Origin: Eupeodes corollae
Taxonomy: Eukaryota > Arthropoda > Insecta > Diptera > Syrphidae
Direction of reading: 5' to 3'
Assembly: GCF_945859685.1 (NCBI RefSeq)
Contig: NC_079147.1
Location: forward strand, 303,364,485 to 303,428,484
Length of the DNA stretch: 64,000 bases
Shown here piece after piece: positions 10,927-22,844 of this stretch. The notes under the pieces are model-generated. The model was not told the DNA's origin, made no database searches, and saw nothing but the letters and a program-made list of their open reading frames with translations. The position numbers and the translations under genes were made by a program. How positions within the stretch are numbered: the stretch's first letter is position 1; each line of letters begins with the position of its first letter.

Positions 10927-12500
10927 AATTACGTACAGTTGAACATCAAAAAGAGGCAACATTGCCCCGCAAAAAGCTGTGAAGATGCCAATGCCACAGA
11001 CTTCTGCAAATTCAACATCTAAACGAGTTTTTTTTTCGTATTTTCATCCATTTTTCCACCGACCGACACGCGAAAGCCACAACCGACGACTGCCATTGAT
11101 AGGAATAGGAACGATATAGGCGATGATGATGTGTTTTAGGCTTCATTGAGTTAAATTGTTTACAGGGACTGTCAGGGCAGGCGTTCTCCTAAATGCGGAT
11201 GGCGCGGTAGTTTGGCAAAAGGAGCTCTTTGATTTAAGGTTCTATACAGTCCACATACATTATATCCTAGTATGTCTATAATATATACTTTGTTAGTGAA
11301 AAAGCTGCCATATTTTTAGATTGTCAAGATATATCAAAGATGCTTAAAAGGACATTAGGAAGGATATTATTTTTTTTCTTTTGCTTTTTGAAGATTGGAT
11401 CAACAATGGCATCAGAGAGTAAAGTTTTGGTTTTAGTTTATTTTTCCACCCGCCCACAAGGATGTGTAAGAGAAATATCTCTACTCAAAGGACATCATTA
11501 CACTACGAGTATAGACCCAAAGCAAAACATCAGTGGACTACATACTTTTCTGTATGGGTCCTGTAAGAGTACGAGTATATGGATGTGGATATGATGGCAA
11601 TTATGCTCAAGGCTTTTTTGGGCCTTTTTTTGTGATTTTTTTTTCCTCCGTTTTCATTCTTTTGTGAACTTTTGTAAAGTAGGTGGAATATATGTATGTA
11701 TGGAGATAATATGACCATAGGGAAAGAAATTTGACAATTATAAACAAGGACATGTACATATTTGTGTACTTGTAAGGCATCATGTTAAAGATTTTGATGT
11801 AAATCGGGTGTGATATAAGAAGGTCTTCAATCTATTACAAAGATTGACACCTTTTTTTCTTGAGATACAGGGAGACAGATAATGTAGTTCAGTATGGGGT
11901 TGGGTCGGTCTTTGGTGTGAAATAAGGGAAATTCATATTAAAATCATTTTTTTTTGTTTTCACGAGTGTTTGAAAACATGTTGAATATATAAGACCATGT
12001 GTTGATGTTTTGTTCCAAATATGTAAACTTATGAATGTGTAGTGTTTTGTGTTAATCTTTTATATCGGGTGTTTTATAAAAGCTTCTAGAGCAAAGTTAA
12101 TTCGATCAGTCCAATTTGTCACTACTTTGTTTAGTAAATCTGGACTTTTTTTTAAAAGGATTTGAATATCGACCTATGATTTTTCAATCGCATTAAGTAT
12201 TTTCCTTTTCTTATTTTTATGTTAAAACAAAACCAAAAACGTACTTTTTAAGGCTAAGTTCAACAACATGGTTCTCAACAATAAACTTTGGGATTATATT
12301 GTTCTAGATACACTTCGAAACATTTTAGCAGTAAATTTAATGCTTTTATGGTTTTAAAAAACAAATTTTTAGTGCTGATTTGAAATGTGAACTCTTATTT
12401 TAACTTTGTGCTAAAATTGTAGGTATTAGTTTACATTTTCAAATACATTTGTGTATGTTTTTCAATAACATTGTTAAGACTGCGGATGAATTACAAACAC
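10927..12500. other. No supported gene
   Basis: About 11000-11200 and 11400-11600 are less A+T-rich than the rest, but no open frame over 84 codons occurs and none resembles a known domain. No transposon ends were found. This may be unique non-coding DNA. Confidence 0.4.
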
Positions 12501-12560
12501 AAAAAGAGGCTGGAATGAAACCCACACTGATAACTGACTGTCTGTAGATTTTTCTAAAAC
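12501..12560 (-). mobile_element. HINE-like 3' tip fragment
   Basis: On the minus strand this reads the family's 3' end: TCAGTGTGGGTTTCATTCC, then AGCCTCTTTTT. Only the last 50-60 bp are present. It lies about 110 bp from a 5' fragment in the opposite orientation. Confidence 0.6.
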
Positions 12561-12672
12561 TTTAACAAAATATTAATAACAATATTTTGGGTGAAATACA
12601 AAATTTTAAGTCAATATGTTTCTTTGTTCTTTTCAAAACTTTAGTCGAAAACCATTTCTTATCAGTTTTTTT

Positions 12673-12795
12673 TAATTCGCTTAGGAAGTCATTGTAATCG
12701 GTCCTATTTGTCGAATTGAAAAATTTGACATTTCTCGACGCTTCAAGGTCCCTAGAGTCAAAGATTTTTAGAGAGATGAATGTGTTTGCGTCTGC
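12673..12795 (+). mobile_element. HINE-like 5' end fragment
   Basis: Matches the 5' conserved block of the family (GGAAGTCATTGTAATCGGTC, GACATTTCTCGACG, AAAGATTTTTAGAGAGATG). It stops after the GTG/GCG-rich segment. The small minus-strand ORF at 12562-12846 is the shadow of this repeat. Confidence 0.7.
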
Positions 12796-13439
12796 ATCTG
12801 CGTTACGTTGGGCTTGCTTCGATGTTGCATTGAATGACTCTACCAATATGACATTTCTAAAATGGCACTTCTGTCATTAACAGCAGTTATTTTTTCCCAA
12901 AATAAAAACAAAACTATGAGTTTTGAAATCGAAAATATTTAATTTATCGCGGAAGTAGGAAGCTTACACAGCCTATAATAACCAATGGGAATCCCTCCAA
13001 AAGCAAATGTATTGTAACAAATTTTTGTCACATTTGTATTAATAAACTTCTACAAGATGTCAAAATTTAGATTACAGCTAAAAAAAGATAAGAAACGTGG
13101 TCAGGAAAAAAGCGCGAGTTGCTATTTTTTCTGTTTTATAAAAACTCTCCATTTTATTAAACAAATAAAGAAGTTGAAATTTGTATATTAAAAATTCGTT
13201 ATAATTGTTATTTTCGAGCAGCGTAACAGTTTATTGTTTGTTGAACTGTCAGACAAAGCAAATGTTCAGCAAAAAATTTTTAAGTCACATTATGTAACAT
13301 TACGTTACTTAAATTACGACTGTCAAATGAAACTTGAGGTCGAAGATTCATTGTGAAGCATGCATTGAATTGCTATGGCTGAACTCGTAAGCGTCAGACT
13401 AAGCCGAAGCTGAAGCGTGTTTGTCTTTCAGCCATAATT
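12796..13439. other. No supported feature
   Basis: A+T-rich sequence between two HINE fragments; no motif recognised. The words AAGCCGAAGCTGAAG near 13400 faintly resemble the reverse complement of a segment near 26600. Confidence 0.3.
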
Positions 13440-13806
13440 TTCATCCTGAATATTTTACGAACAAAATATTTTTTAGCAATGGAAAATAACTTTTTCGACA
13501 ACCTGTATAATTTTGAGAATTATCGAATTGACAATTTTTTTAAAAAAACATTACTAAAACTTGTTAAAAATTGATTTTAGACTCAATTATCTTTTAAAAA
13601 ATTTAAGATTATGGCTTCAAACAGATAAGAACAAATTTTTTTGAACATTCGGTAAAATTTTGAGAAACATTGAATTGAGAGTTTCTCAAAAACCAATACA
13701 AAAACTTGGTAACAATTTACTTTCGAATCAAATATGTTTTCCAAAATTAAAAATATTGGCTTTAAACTAATTCTATCTTAAAGAAAATATTTTTTTCGAA
13801 ATTCAG
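13440..13806 (+). mobile_element. HINE-like internal tandem units (fragment)
   Basis: Two or so of the about 172-bp internal units, recognised by GAATTGACAATTTTTT, ACTTGTTAAAAATTGATTTT and TATTGGCTTTAAACTAATT. Both conserved ends are missing. It runs directly into a SINE fragment. Confidence 0.65.
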
Positions 13807-13975
13807 CCAATGTCAGCGATGGAATGTCATGCAAGAGGTCTTGGGTTCGATCCCTGTCTATGCCACCTAAAGTTTGTTTCACTGTACTGCCTCTTGCGAG
13901 GAATTGACAAATGCTTCAAGAGCAATTCTTGTCATGAAAAGTGCTTTCTCAAATTAGCCGTTTGGATTCGGAAAA
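13807..13975 (+). mobile_element. tRNA-derived SINE fragment
   Basis: Matches the SINE at 36652-36915: tRNA-like head with GGTCTTGGGTTCGATCCCTG (intact B box) and TGCCACCT, then body words TACTGCCTCTTGCGAGGAAT and AAAGTGCTTTCTC. The 3' part with the (TTTA)n tail is missing, and the 5' end is slightly degraded. The overlapping 127-residue ORF at 13810 is not a gene. Confidence 0.8.
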
Positions 13976-14107
13976 AAAAACTGCTGCACATGTTTTTTTT
14001 ACACAGAATGATACCGTTGACAGTTTCAAAAGTAAGATTAAGGAAATTACTTCGTCCTTATCCAGCGCTTGTCTTATTTCTTCAGTCACGCAAAGGAGTG
14101 CTATTGT

Positions 14108-15460
14108 ACTTACTTATATACTTAAGGTGGCGCTACAGTCTGGGTGGACCTATGCCTCAACAAACATGCGTCTCCAGACAGCTTGGTCCCTAGCTAACTG
14201 TCTCCAAGTTTCGCACGCCAAGTTGGTTAAGGCCTTCACCCACCTGAGTGTGCCACCTGAGTCACAGTCTTCCTCTACTGTTCCGTCCCTCAGGATTGGA
14301 TTCGAAGACCTTCGGGGCTGGAGTGTTTATGTTCATTTGCTCTACATGACCTAGCCATCTAAGCCGTTGGACATTAATTCAGTTAACTAGGTCAGAGGTC
14401 GATGTACAGCCCGTACAGCTCGTTTTTATATCTTCTCCTCCATTCTCTATCTATGCATACGGGACCAAAAATCACCCAAAGAATTTTTTTCTCAAAGTAC
14501 CTTAGACGCTCTCATCTTTCTTTGACAGGATCCAGCGCCATAAATGAGAACCGGGATGATGAGTGTCTTATAGATGGTGATTTTAGATGCTCAAGAGAGG
14601 ACTTTACTTCTCAATTGCCTTTTTTTGATGACAGCATATACTTGGTCTTGCCCTCATTTACCACTTAACCCATTTTCCGTCGCAATGCTCAAAGGCGCTC
14701 CACTGACATCACGCTTTGATCTTCCAATCTTGTCAATATCATCCGAGTAATTGGATGGAACTTTGGAAGATTGTGTCTCTAGTGTTGACGCTTGAGTTTT
14801 GCACAAATCTTTCCAGAACGATGTTGAAGAAGTGCATCGCCTTGTCTGAATTCTTTTTGACATCAAATGCATCGGTGAGATCTTTTCCGACCTTGATAGA
14901 GCAGCGTGCATTCTCCATCGTCATTCTGCACAAATGGATAAGTTTGACAGGGATGCCAAAACTAGACATTGCTCGGTAGAGCTCTTCCCTATATATGCCG
15001 TCATACGCGGCTTTAAAATCAAAAAAGAGATGATGGGTATCGATTCGAAGCTCCTGGGTTTTTTCCAAGATCTGCCGTAGTGTAAATATTTGGTCGATAG
15101 TTGACTTTCCTGGTCTGAAGCTACACTGATAAGAACCAATTAGGTTGTTGACGAACGGCTTCAGACGTTCACATAATACGGCTGAGAGGATCTTATATGC
15201 AATGTTAAGCAGACTTATGCCTCTGTAGGTGGCGCAGTTTAGAGGGTCTCCTTTCTTATTTATCGGGCACACTATGCTGAGATTCCACTCATCGGGCATG
15301 CTTTCTTCCAACCCTATTTTGCAGATGAGTAGGTGCCTGCTGCTTTGAATAGTTCGGCAGCGATGCCGTCAGCTCCAGCAGCTTAGTATGACTTAAGTTT
15401 AGATATAGCTATTGTAAATCCGTGCTTTTTCCAGAGGCCAGATCGTTTTGGAGAGAGCAA
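14108..15460 (-). pseudogene. RTE-type LINE reverse transcriptase relic
   Basis: The best-preserved RTE copy in the window. Reading leftward: the LKSY-AAGADGIAAELFKAAG linker (about 15400), MPDEWNLSIVCPINKKGDPL, YRGISLLNIAYKILSAVLCE, GSYQCSFRPGKSTIDQIFTL, and LFFDFKAAYDGIYREELYRA with the first catalytic Asp. The second box reads NYSDDIDKIGRSKRDV, so YADD has become YSDD and lies in a shifted frame. The C-terminal LRWLGHVEQMNINTPAPKVF region (14200-14380) leads to a 3' end of GCGCCACCTTAAGTATATAA on the minus strand. The endonuclease half is absent. Frameshifts and stops make it dead. Confidence 0.85.
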
Positions 15461-16904
15461 AGAGTTTGCTGTGAGATAAGCTTTGATTTTAGTCTGCAAA
15501 AATCTCTCAAAGACTAGATTTCAAAGATTTATACGTAAATTTACTTTTATAATGGGGATAAAATGAAAGTGGATGAGCCATTCTTAAATAATGATGCAAT
15601 TTTTGAGCTTTTCAACAGTTATTGAAATTGCAACAAGGTACAGTCATTAAAATTGACTAACTGACGCATTAATAGCAAATATAGAAAATAATTAATTGAT
15701 TGAATTCATTGATTTCACTTAAAGATTTTGACTTAAATTTTGCAACACCAACCATTTGGCCTTTAAAAGGCTGCAATCATTTATTCTCCAATCAAATTGA
15801 AACATGGATTCCTTGCATTCACTCAAACGAAAGCATTCTCAAAAGATTGGATTTTTTACAACCCTGGCAAAGAGTATTGTGCTGAGCACTTAACCTAAAC
15901 TTTAAAGTAAAACTATAAAAAATAAACATAATAAATTAGAAGAAATCTTCATTTCCTGCCATAAGTTTACGAAGTGTGCCATAAGCATTCAAACAGACAA
16001 CTATTATCACGCAATTAAACTGCCAAATCGATCGCATAAATTCTATTTTAGTGTCCATCACAATCTTATCTGCATGATACCAGTATTCTTCTTTTTCTGT
16101 AATAAACTGCCAAATAACTAAAGTGTGTAAAAAAACATAAATCTTTGGCTGATAAAATCAATTTCAACATTTAAATACCTACAAAGTTACACTTTTTCTC
16201 TAAAGTTTTCTTAATTTGATTTATTAGCAACTGCTGTTCCTCAATACTTGCCAAAAACAAAACAAAAGAACTATAAAACAAAACTTTATAATAAATAAAA
16301 AAAATATATAAATATAAACACAAGCCAAGAAATCAAAACAAAAGGCCCGCACTCTGTCAGTTAATTATTTTAAACATTTGTGCATATCTTAAAATTGCAA
16401 ATTCAATTTTTCCACTTTCGAAAATACAATTCTCCTAAGTACTTATTTTAAAAGCTAAAAACCTTAGGTAAACTGCATAAATGTGAATAATGTTTAATGC
16501 TGAACAACAATTTTGTCTTATTTTCTATTTTTAACCAAAATAAGAATTTCCCAGACACAGTTTTATTTTTGTTTTGTTTTCTTTTGAGTTGAGTTTTGCA
16601 AATTGCATTTTTGCATATGCTACTAAATCGTCAAACTGCCGTTTTAATCATTTTATAAATTTATTTTTATTTTTCAAAAACAGAAAAATGCAGTATTGCA
16701 CAAAACAAAAAGGACCAATCAAATGACATACCATGTAACGTGGAATTAATTTTCTTATACCTTCTCTTGAGCAAGCGATAAATATAATTTATAAAAAAGA
16801 AAAACAGAAAAAAGTTAATTTTAACAAATAAGAAAATAAAAAACATTACAAGTATAAGAACCAACAACTGCTTGTACTCGTAATTGTAAAGATATTCAGA
16901 TGTA
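15461..16904. other. No supported gene
   Basis: Strongly A+T-rich, with short T-rich or A-rich frames only. No transposon motif recognised. The minus-strand 66-residue frame at 16667-16867 is hydrophobic merely because the DNA is T/A-rich. Confidence 0.45.
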
Positions 16905-17008
16905 AAGGGTGTTTCTTATTTTGAGGTATAGAACTTTAAGTTGGCAATACTTTTCGAACTGACGCCCATTTTGTAAGTTGTCAAAGTGTCAAGTCATGTT
17001 CTTGTCAT

Positions 17009-17290
17009 AGTAAGTTACTGTAATTAGTTCGATTTGTAGAATTGGAAATTTTGACATTTCTTGACGTTTCAAGGCCATATCTTAAGAACAAGTAGAGATA
17101 TCGACTCCCAATAAGTAAATAAAGTTTTACAATAATTATAGACGATAGATTCAGAGAGAATTTTCTAAAAAATTGAGTAGATGCTTTGTTTTAGTAAAAA
17201 TTGTGGTTGACCCCAAATATCTCACGAACTAATAACGCTAGCTACTTCTTTTAAATTGTGTATTATAAGAGGTTTTTAATTTTGCGGTTT
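17009..17290 (+). mobile_element. HINE-like 5' part within M2b
   Basis: AAGTTACTGTAATTAGTTCG and GACATTTCTTGACGTTTCAA match the 5' block of the family, followed by the segment with ATCTCACGAACTAATAACGC also seen in copies 1, 8 and 10. The matching 3' part is at 20080-20460. It stops where the mariner transposase relic begins. Confidence 0.65.
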
Positions 17291-17299
17291 CAATAGTAT

Positions 17300-18200
17300 A
17301 GTGATGGAATTCGACACTTCTGTCGAACTAAGTTGTTGTGTAGAAATTTAAAGAGACTGGATTGGTAACAGATATTGTAAGGCCTGTGCATCATCGTCTC
17401 GCTCGTACCACTAAACATATCGTTGCTGAAGTTAAAGTGTTGCCGAAGACCAGAATGTGTTGATTCCTAGTCCCATCGTTTTCAGGAATTAGGACTGTCT
17501 TACGGCCCATTATGACGTATTTTGCACTTGGATCCACATTTACATCCATTTAAAGTCCAACTCACACAACAACTGAAGCCAGCTGACCACTCACAACTTC
17601 GTCCATTCGTCGAATGGTTGCTTGAACAACAGGAGGTGGATGGCGATTTTTCGCACAAAAGTTTCTTCATCGACGAAGCACATTTTTCATTAGGTGGTTA
17701 TGTTCTGAAAATCCTGAAATAATTGAAAAGAGGCCATTACATCCACAAAAAGTCACTTTTGGATGCGCTCTTTGGTGGTGTTATTGGACCTTACATCTTC
17801 GAAAACGAGGATGGAACGACTGTCATAGTCAATTCGAAGCGTTATGGTCATATGATAACCGACTTTTTGTATTTGCCTGCTATTGTGGTTTCAACAAAAC
17901 GGTGCCACATGCCACACTCAACAAATCAAGAGAATATGGCTGTATTGCAAGAGACATTTCCTGATCGTGTAATTTCTCGTCTAAATTGGCCACACAGAAT
18001 TGACAATTCTGCACTATTTTGTGTGGGGTTACGTGAAAGACCGTGTTAAAGTAGACAAACCTTTAATTCTTGAGCACTTAAAAACCAACATTATATGTCA
18101 AAAAGTGGTCGAGAATTTCCTCAAAAGAAACAATGGTTTCACACATAATACCCGTGTTTTGTTGGATCCATGTATGATTTTACACGACGAACAAAAACAA
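17300..18200 (+). pseudogene. DD41D-type mariner transposase relic (M1)
   Basis: Encodes RETGLVTDIVRPVHHRLART, QLTQQLKPADHSQLRPFVEW, FFIDEAHFSLGGYVLK (first catalytic Asp, then a stop), GGVIGPYIFENEDGTTVIVN, YGHMITDFLYLPAI and MAVLQETFPDRVISR. The QQDGATCH box with the second Asp is scrambled by a frameshift (reads VVSTKRCHMPH). The C-terminus has LILEHLKTNI. The N-terminal helix-turn-helix is missing. The same family is seen at 45.7 and 47.8 kb. It sits inside the HINE within M2b. Confidence 0.8.
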
Positions 18201-18429
18201 TATCCATAGTAGGAGTAGTAACGATGAAAGTTAAAGTAGAATCTTATACTAGGGATATGTTTTTGACTTTTTTACGAGTCTCGAATAGAGCTTATGTGAT
18301 TTTGTTCTCAAGTGTTGGTACGATTGATATTGCATTTATTTCACGGTGGCTGTGTTCGTTGAGTAGTTGTGAATCATGTGTTTGCCATTGGGGAACAAAT
18401 CAATCTGTTACTATTGATATTATTTAGTT

Positions 18430-18859
18430 TTGTTAATGAAAATGGACTAACTGGGCTTATGGAAAAGATAGTTTAGTTTTGCTATGTTTCTACCAAAAGG
18501 TTTATCGCAGTTAAGATTAAATAAACCTTTTTTAGTTTCCACCACACAAGAAGATTTGAAAATAATTAAGTTTGACAGCACTTTCTAAAATGCAGATGGT
18601 ATTTCGATGTTTCTTATGAAGATGTCAATTTCCAGATGTTTTCTTTTCATTTCTTTTTGAAATTGTCCATTTTATTAGTTTTAGTTAGTTTTTTTTTGTT
18701 GAAGTTAATTTTAACTTTTAATTTTCACAAAACTTTCTTCTATTTGTGTGTTTTTTAAAATTATTATTCTGACAGATCTTCTTTCAGTTGTACTAATTTT
18801 TAAATACCAAACCAAACTATACTATTTATAGAGTGCTAAAAAACACGGGTACTGTTTGA
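18430..18859. other. Unassigned interval inside the composite
   Basis: A+T-rich sequence between the mariner relic and the next HINE fragment. It may be the mariner's 3' flank or HINE sequence too diverged to recognise. Confidence 0.3.
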
Positions 18860-18990
18860 AGTTGGTAAAAATTGATTTCGACTCGAATATTTTGGTAACC
18901 ATTTAAGATATTTCCTTCCCACTAATTTAATTATATAAAAAGTACTTTCCCAAAATTTTAAATGATTAAGTAAAATGTTAAAGCCATTTT
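18860..18990 (+). mobile_element. HINE-like internal unit fragment
   Basis: AGTTGGTAAAAATTGATTTC and TCGACTCGAATATTTTGGTA match the family's internal unit. Diverged and short. Confidence 0.5.
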
Positions 18991-19162
18991 TAGCAATCTA
19001 CTAAGCTTAAAAAGTGATTTACCTAATTTTGAACGATATTAAAATCACACATCTTATTTCTTAAAAAATTGCTAAAGTTAAAATCACGTATTGACAGTTT
19101 TAACTTTTAACAATTTGCTAAATCCATACGACATCTGTACAATTATTTGTATAAGAGCTATT

Positions 19163-19647
19163 GGGCAGGTTCAGGGAACATAAGGGACTTCATTTGCAGC
19201 CAACTTCATTCTTTGAACGTAAATTTTGACCAAGGCAAGAACATTACTTCACAAATCTAGTACCAACAAAATTATTGTCTACAAAGCACTCCTCAGGCAA
19301 GCTACAAGTCCATCACGATATGTATTTTGTATTGTAAAGAAAAATTAGTTATTTCTTTTCCAAATTGACAAGGAACCCTTTTGCAGAAAGCATTACATGA
19401 AGTTGTGCAGAAAATAATTAAATCGTAGAGTAATAAAATTCAGCTTTCATTTGAATTAAAAAACATTATCAACTGTCATTTTGATAGATGTGGACTTGGC
19501 TTAATAGTTAGGGAGATTTTTCTTGACTAACTTTCCAGTCAACTTTCCATTAAAGTTGCCTTTGGAAGGTAATTTTTCGGCAGCTTTCCAATCAGTTACC
19601 AGAAACTTGCCTAAATTTCAAGTCTCTTACGTCGTCTGAACCTGCCC
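19163..19647. mobile_element. 485-bp MITE with GGGCAGGTTCAG ends
   Basis: The ends are GGGCAGGTTCAGGGAACATA and, reverse-complemented, GGGCAGGTTCAGACGACGTA. Similarity continues for about 30 bp (TAAG, GACTT). ATT flanks both sides (19160-19162, 19648-19650), so a 3-bp target duplication, as in PIF/Harbinger, is possible. No open frame. It sits within the M2b composite. Confidence 0.65.
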
Positions 19648-19656
19648 ATTGATGGA

Positions 19657-20088
19657 ATATTCCAGTCAACAGATGGGAATTCTAATTCCAAGAGGTTTGT
19701 TTAAGCGAATTAGTTTGCTTGTTTTCACGAACTGTCACTTTTTAGACATGTTTGGATGCTCGTTCGATGTTTAACTTGAATATTTCGAAAAAATATAGAT
19801 AATAGATGGAAGAATTGACTTCAAAATAATTTTGTTCAAACCAAAATTTTGTTATAAACTTAAAATAATATAATATTCCAGTCAACAGATAGGAATTCCA
19901 ATTCCAAGATATCCGTTTAAGCGTATTTGCTTTGATTGTTTTCACGAACTGTCACTTTTTAGACATGTTTGTATGTTCGTTCGATGTATAACTCTAATAT
20001 TTCGAGAATAGATGATGGTATTGACTTCAAAACTATTTCGTTCGAATCTAAATGGTTATTAATTAACGTAAAATAATGTTTTTAAAAA
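19657..20088. repeat. Two-copy 216-bp tandem duplication
   Basis: The block starting ATATTCCAGTCAACAGAT at 19657 is repeated at 19873. Both units share CACGAACTGTCACTTTTTAG and CGTTCGATGT. The units differ by substitutions and small indels, so the duplication is not recent. The first unit begins just after the GGGCAGG MITE. Confidence 0.8.
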
Positions 20089-20460
20089 AAATCTAATACA
20101 AAATTGTTAAAAAATTGATAAAAATGGGTTTTGTTCTTAATATGTCATGAAGAAATACAGGTATTGAAATCAAATTATTTTATTATATTATATAAAATAT
20201 TAATGCTAACTTTTAGTTAAATTTTCAGAATTCAATTGACAACTTTTTTTGTTAAAAAAAAACGAATATTAAAAAAAAACTGATAAGAAATGGTTTTCGA
20301 CTCAAGCGTTTTGAAAACAGAGAAAGATTTTGACTTCAAGCTTTTTTATCTTAAACAAAATGCTTATAATAACGTCTATTTTTTAAATTCAAAAACATTG
20401 ACAGACGGGCACAGACGGAATGTTATTAGTGTGGGTTGCATCCCAGCCTCTTTTTTTTTG
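20080..20460 (+). mobile_element. HINE-like 3' part within M2b
   Basis: Contains internal-unit words (AATTGACAACTTTTTTTG, GGTTTTCGACTCAAG), then GACGGAATGTTATTAGTGTG, GGGTTGCATCCCAGCCTC and a T-run at the family's 3' end. The next base is mariner M2b sequence. The 66-residue ORF at 20290-20490 is a shadow of the repeat. Confidence 0.7.
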
Positions 20461-21077
20461 ACATTTGGTTTGACATTTGAACATAAATAAACTTGCACGT
20501 GAATAACTCTTCCAAAGTGTGCAAAATTGTTTTAAAAATCATCGCAATACGTCAATTCTACTGTCAACATAACCGTACGTGTAAACAATAAAAACAAAAC
20601 TTTGTTGTATTGAGAATCCTCAAGCGTATGTTGAGACACCGTTACATTCACATAAACTGACTGTTTGGAGCGCCATATGAGTTCGGGGAATAAATTATCT
20701 GTACATCTTTTAAAAAGATGGTGATAAGAACGTTACATTCAATGGTTACTTCTGCAGAGCCATGATTTTTGACAGTACACCATGAAGTGCCGGAGCTGTT
20801 GTTTCAACAAGACGGCTCCTTGTGACACAGCTGACTTTTTAAAGGAAAGGTTTGGCAATTTTTAATGGGGATTTGAGTAGTGACCACTTGGAGAACAGCA
20901 TTTGCCCAGTTATTGAAATTAGATGTCTAGATTTGATTACGTCCAAGCTAGCAGCGTTTCCGGTCATACATATGTCAGAAATCATATTTTTTCAAATTAT
21001 AAGGCCAGAAGCTTATCTTTCGAATAAATTAAATTTGATGTAAATTCAAAGTTCTTATGAGGAAAAAACACCCTTTA

Positions 21078-22844
21078 TAACATCGCAGTGATAGCTCATT
21101 CTGCTGCATATATATGCTGCATCTGCTGCAGCTATAGTAAGTGCATCCTTAGAAGAAAAATACAAAACAAAAAATAAAAATAAAAGAAATTAAAGTGCAA
21201 AAATTCGAAGGAGAATGTAACGAGAAATACGAACAAAAAGAAAAAAAAGAATAAAATAACTTGAATGAAAAATAAAAATATATAAGATGCATATATGCAT
21301 GCACGTATGCAGTACATTACATGCAGCAGCATATATATCGCAGTTGCATTTGAGAGAGAAAAAGCAAGAACTTAAAAATAGGCCCCCCCTGTGCTCCCAT
21401 GGATAATGCGCTTTGCATGCAGTCACTCACATAAAATACATATACATTAAGATTATTACAGTAGAAGCTTGAAATAAGGGAAACCCCAAGGATATACTTT
21501 GGTACCTTATACAAAATAATAATAATAATATAATAATTTGTTAAAATTGTGGCGTACATTGTTGTTGTATGGCACTTGTAAGCTATGCATTTATGTACAT
21601 AGCGTAAGTAATTGGCTTTTTTGTTTTAAACTGCATATCATTAGGGGCTGATGAAAGAAAATGTACGACAAGCCGTAAAACAAAGTATAGGTGCATAGTG
21701 TAACGTGTAAGGTATACTTTTCGACCTATAAAATAAACTGTTTAAAAAAAGGACATTTTGCAAAAATCTAGACATGATTATCCAGAGTCCTTATTGATGT
21801 ATGTCATGCGATATTATTTTATGAGTGATACAATCTTCTTCTATACTTACACTGCAAACAACACTTGGGTTTCAAAGGCTCAAGAACCAGTGACGTAGTG
21901 TGTATCAAGATTCAGAGCTCCCATATATGCCTTTGTAGGAGCTTTGTCCTGAACAAAATTTAATTAAAAATAAAAACATAAACAAACAAATTGGGTAATT
22001 TTAAATTGCATGTAGAATTCGACACATGATATACGACTACCTATAAAAAGTTGGACTTTTGCATGACACCGAGGTATCATAATGTACAAAAATAATATTG
22101 GGTTTTTTTCTGCACGCCAGTTTTATGGAGTACATTTTTATAAACAAGTAGTTTGGTTTTGAATTTTTTGAAAACCTTTGTCGGAAATATTTTTAGTTTG
22201 GGTCTGTAAAGGTGGTTTCACTGGTCGATTGATGAGACAAAGCATGGTGAATAGAAAAGTTCGATCAGGCTTCACACAAACTAACAATTTATGATGATGA
22301 AAATGTTTTCAATTAAATAAAATCAATTTTTCCAACGAAAAGCACTGCATAATGCATGCAGCGAATTATGCATTTTATCAGTTCATCGTATTCAAGTTTT
22401 ATTAATATGTAAAATATTAAGTACAAATTATTGTGCTGTGTGCGACTTATAATTAAAAAAAAACTTTTTTTTTTAAATTAAATATTTTAGCACAATGGGG
22501 TCGTATTTTCCTCTAACCCTTCTCTCTATAAATAACGTAAATATCATTGCAGAAAAATTGATAATTTTTAATTTTATGATTCGATTTTAAATACTGGGTG
22601 GTGCAAAATTGGTCCACCTATTTTGTTTTGAATAACTTTTTATTTCAATAATAAAATTGATTTTCGTAAATGGATATTAAACACTTTAAAAACTAGAAAT
22701 CGCCAAATCCTTCTCCACACACACTTCATGTCACAAGTAATCTCTTTCGAAGTTCCATGCCGCCAAAAGAATGTATCGAGAACCAGTGGAAGCATTGATA
22801 AGATGAAATGAGAGAAGTCGTCTCTAACGTGCTGGGTTTCAAGC
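21078..22844. other. No supported gene
   Basis: 21100-21340 carries several copies of GCATATATATGC / CTGCTGCA-like words in both orientations. 21525-21540 is an (AAT)n run. Around 21730-22600 is plain A+T-rich DNA. 22590-22850 has no recognised coding motif and may be LINE-flanking sequence. Confidence 0.4.

Larger units (their letters stand above)
16905..21075 (+). mobile_element. Mariner-like element M2b with a nested HINE, mariner and MITE
   Basis: Left end AAGGGTGTTTCTTATTTTGA and right end (reverse complement) AAGGGTGTTTTTTCCTCATA, each next to TA (16903-16904, 21076-21077). Both continue into AGAACTTT, as in M2a. The left part runs to about 17008. The right part resumes at about 20461 with GACATTTGGTTTGACATTTG, which in M2a directly follows the sequence where the left part stops. 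The intervening 3.45 kb begins with a HINE 5' end and stops at a HINE 3' end, so one HINE inserted here and was then opened by further insertions. Confidence 0.7.

Noticed and set aside
13810..14354. Two overlapping plus-strand ORFs of 127 and 137 codons
   Set aside because: The first starts in a SINE; both then run antisense to the end of an RTE LINE. No conserved domain.
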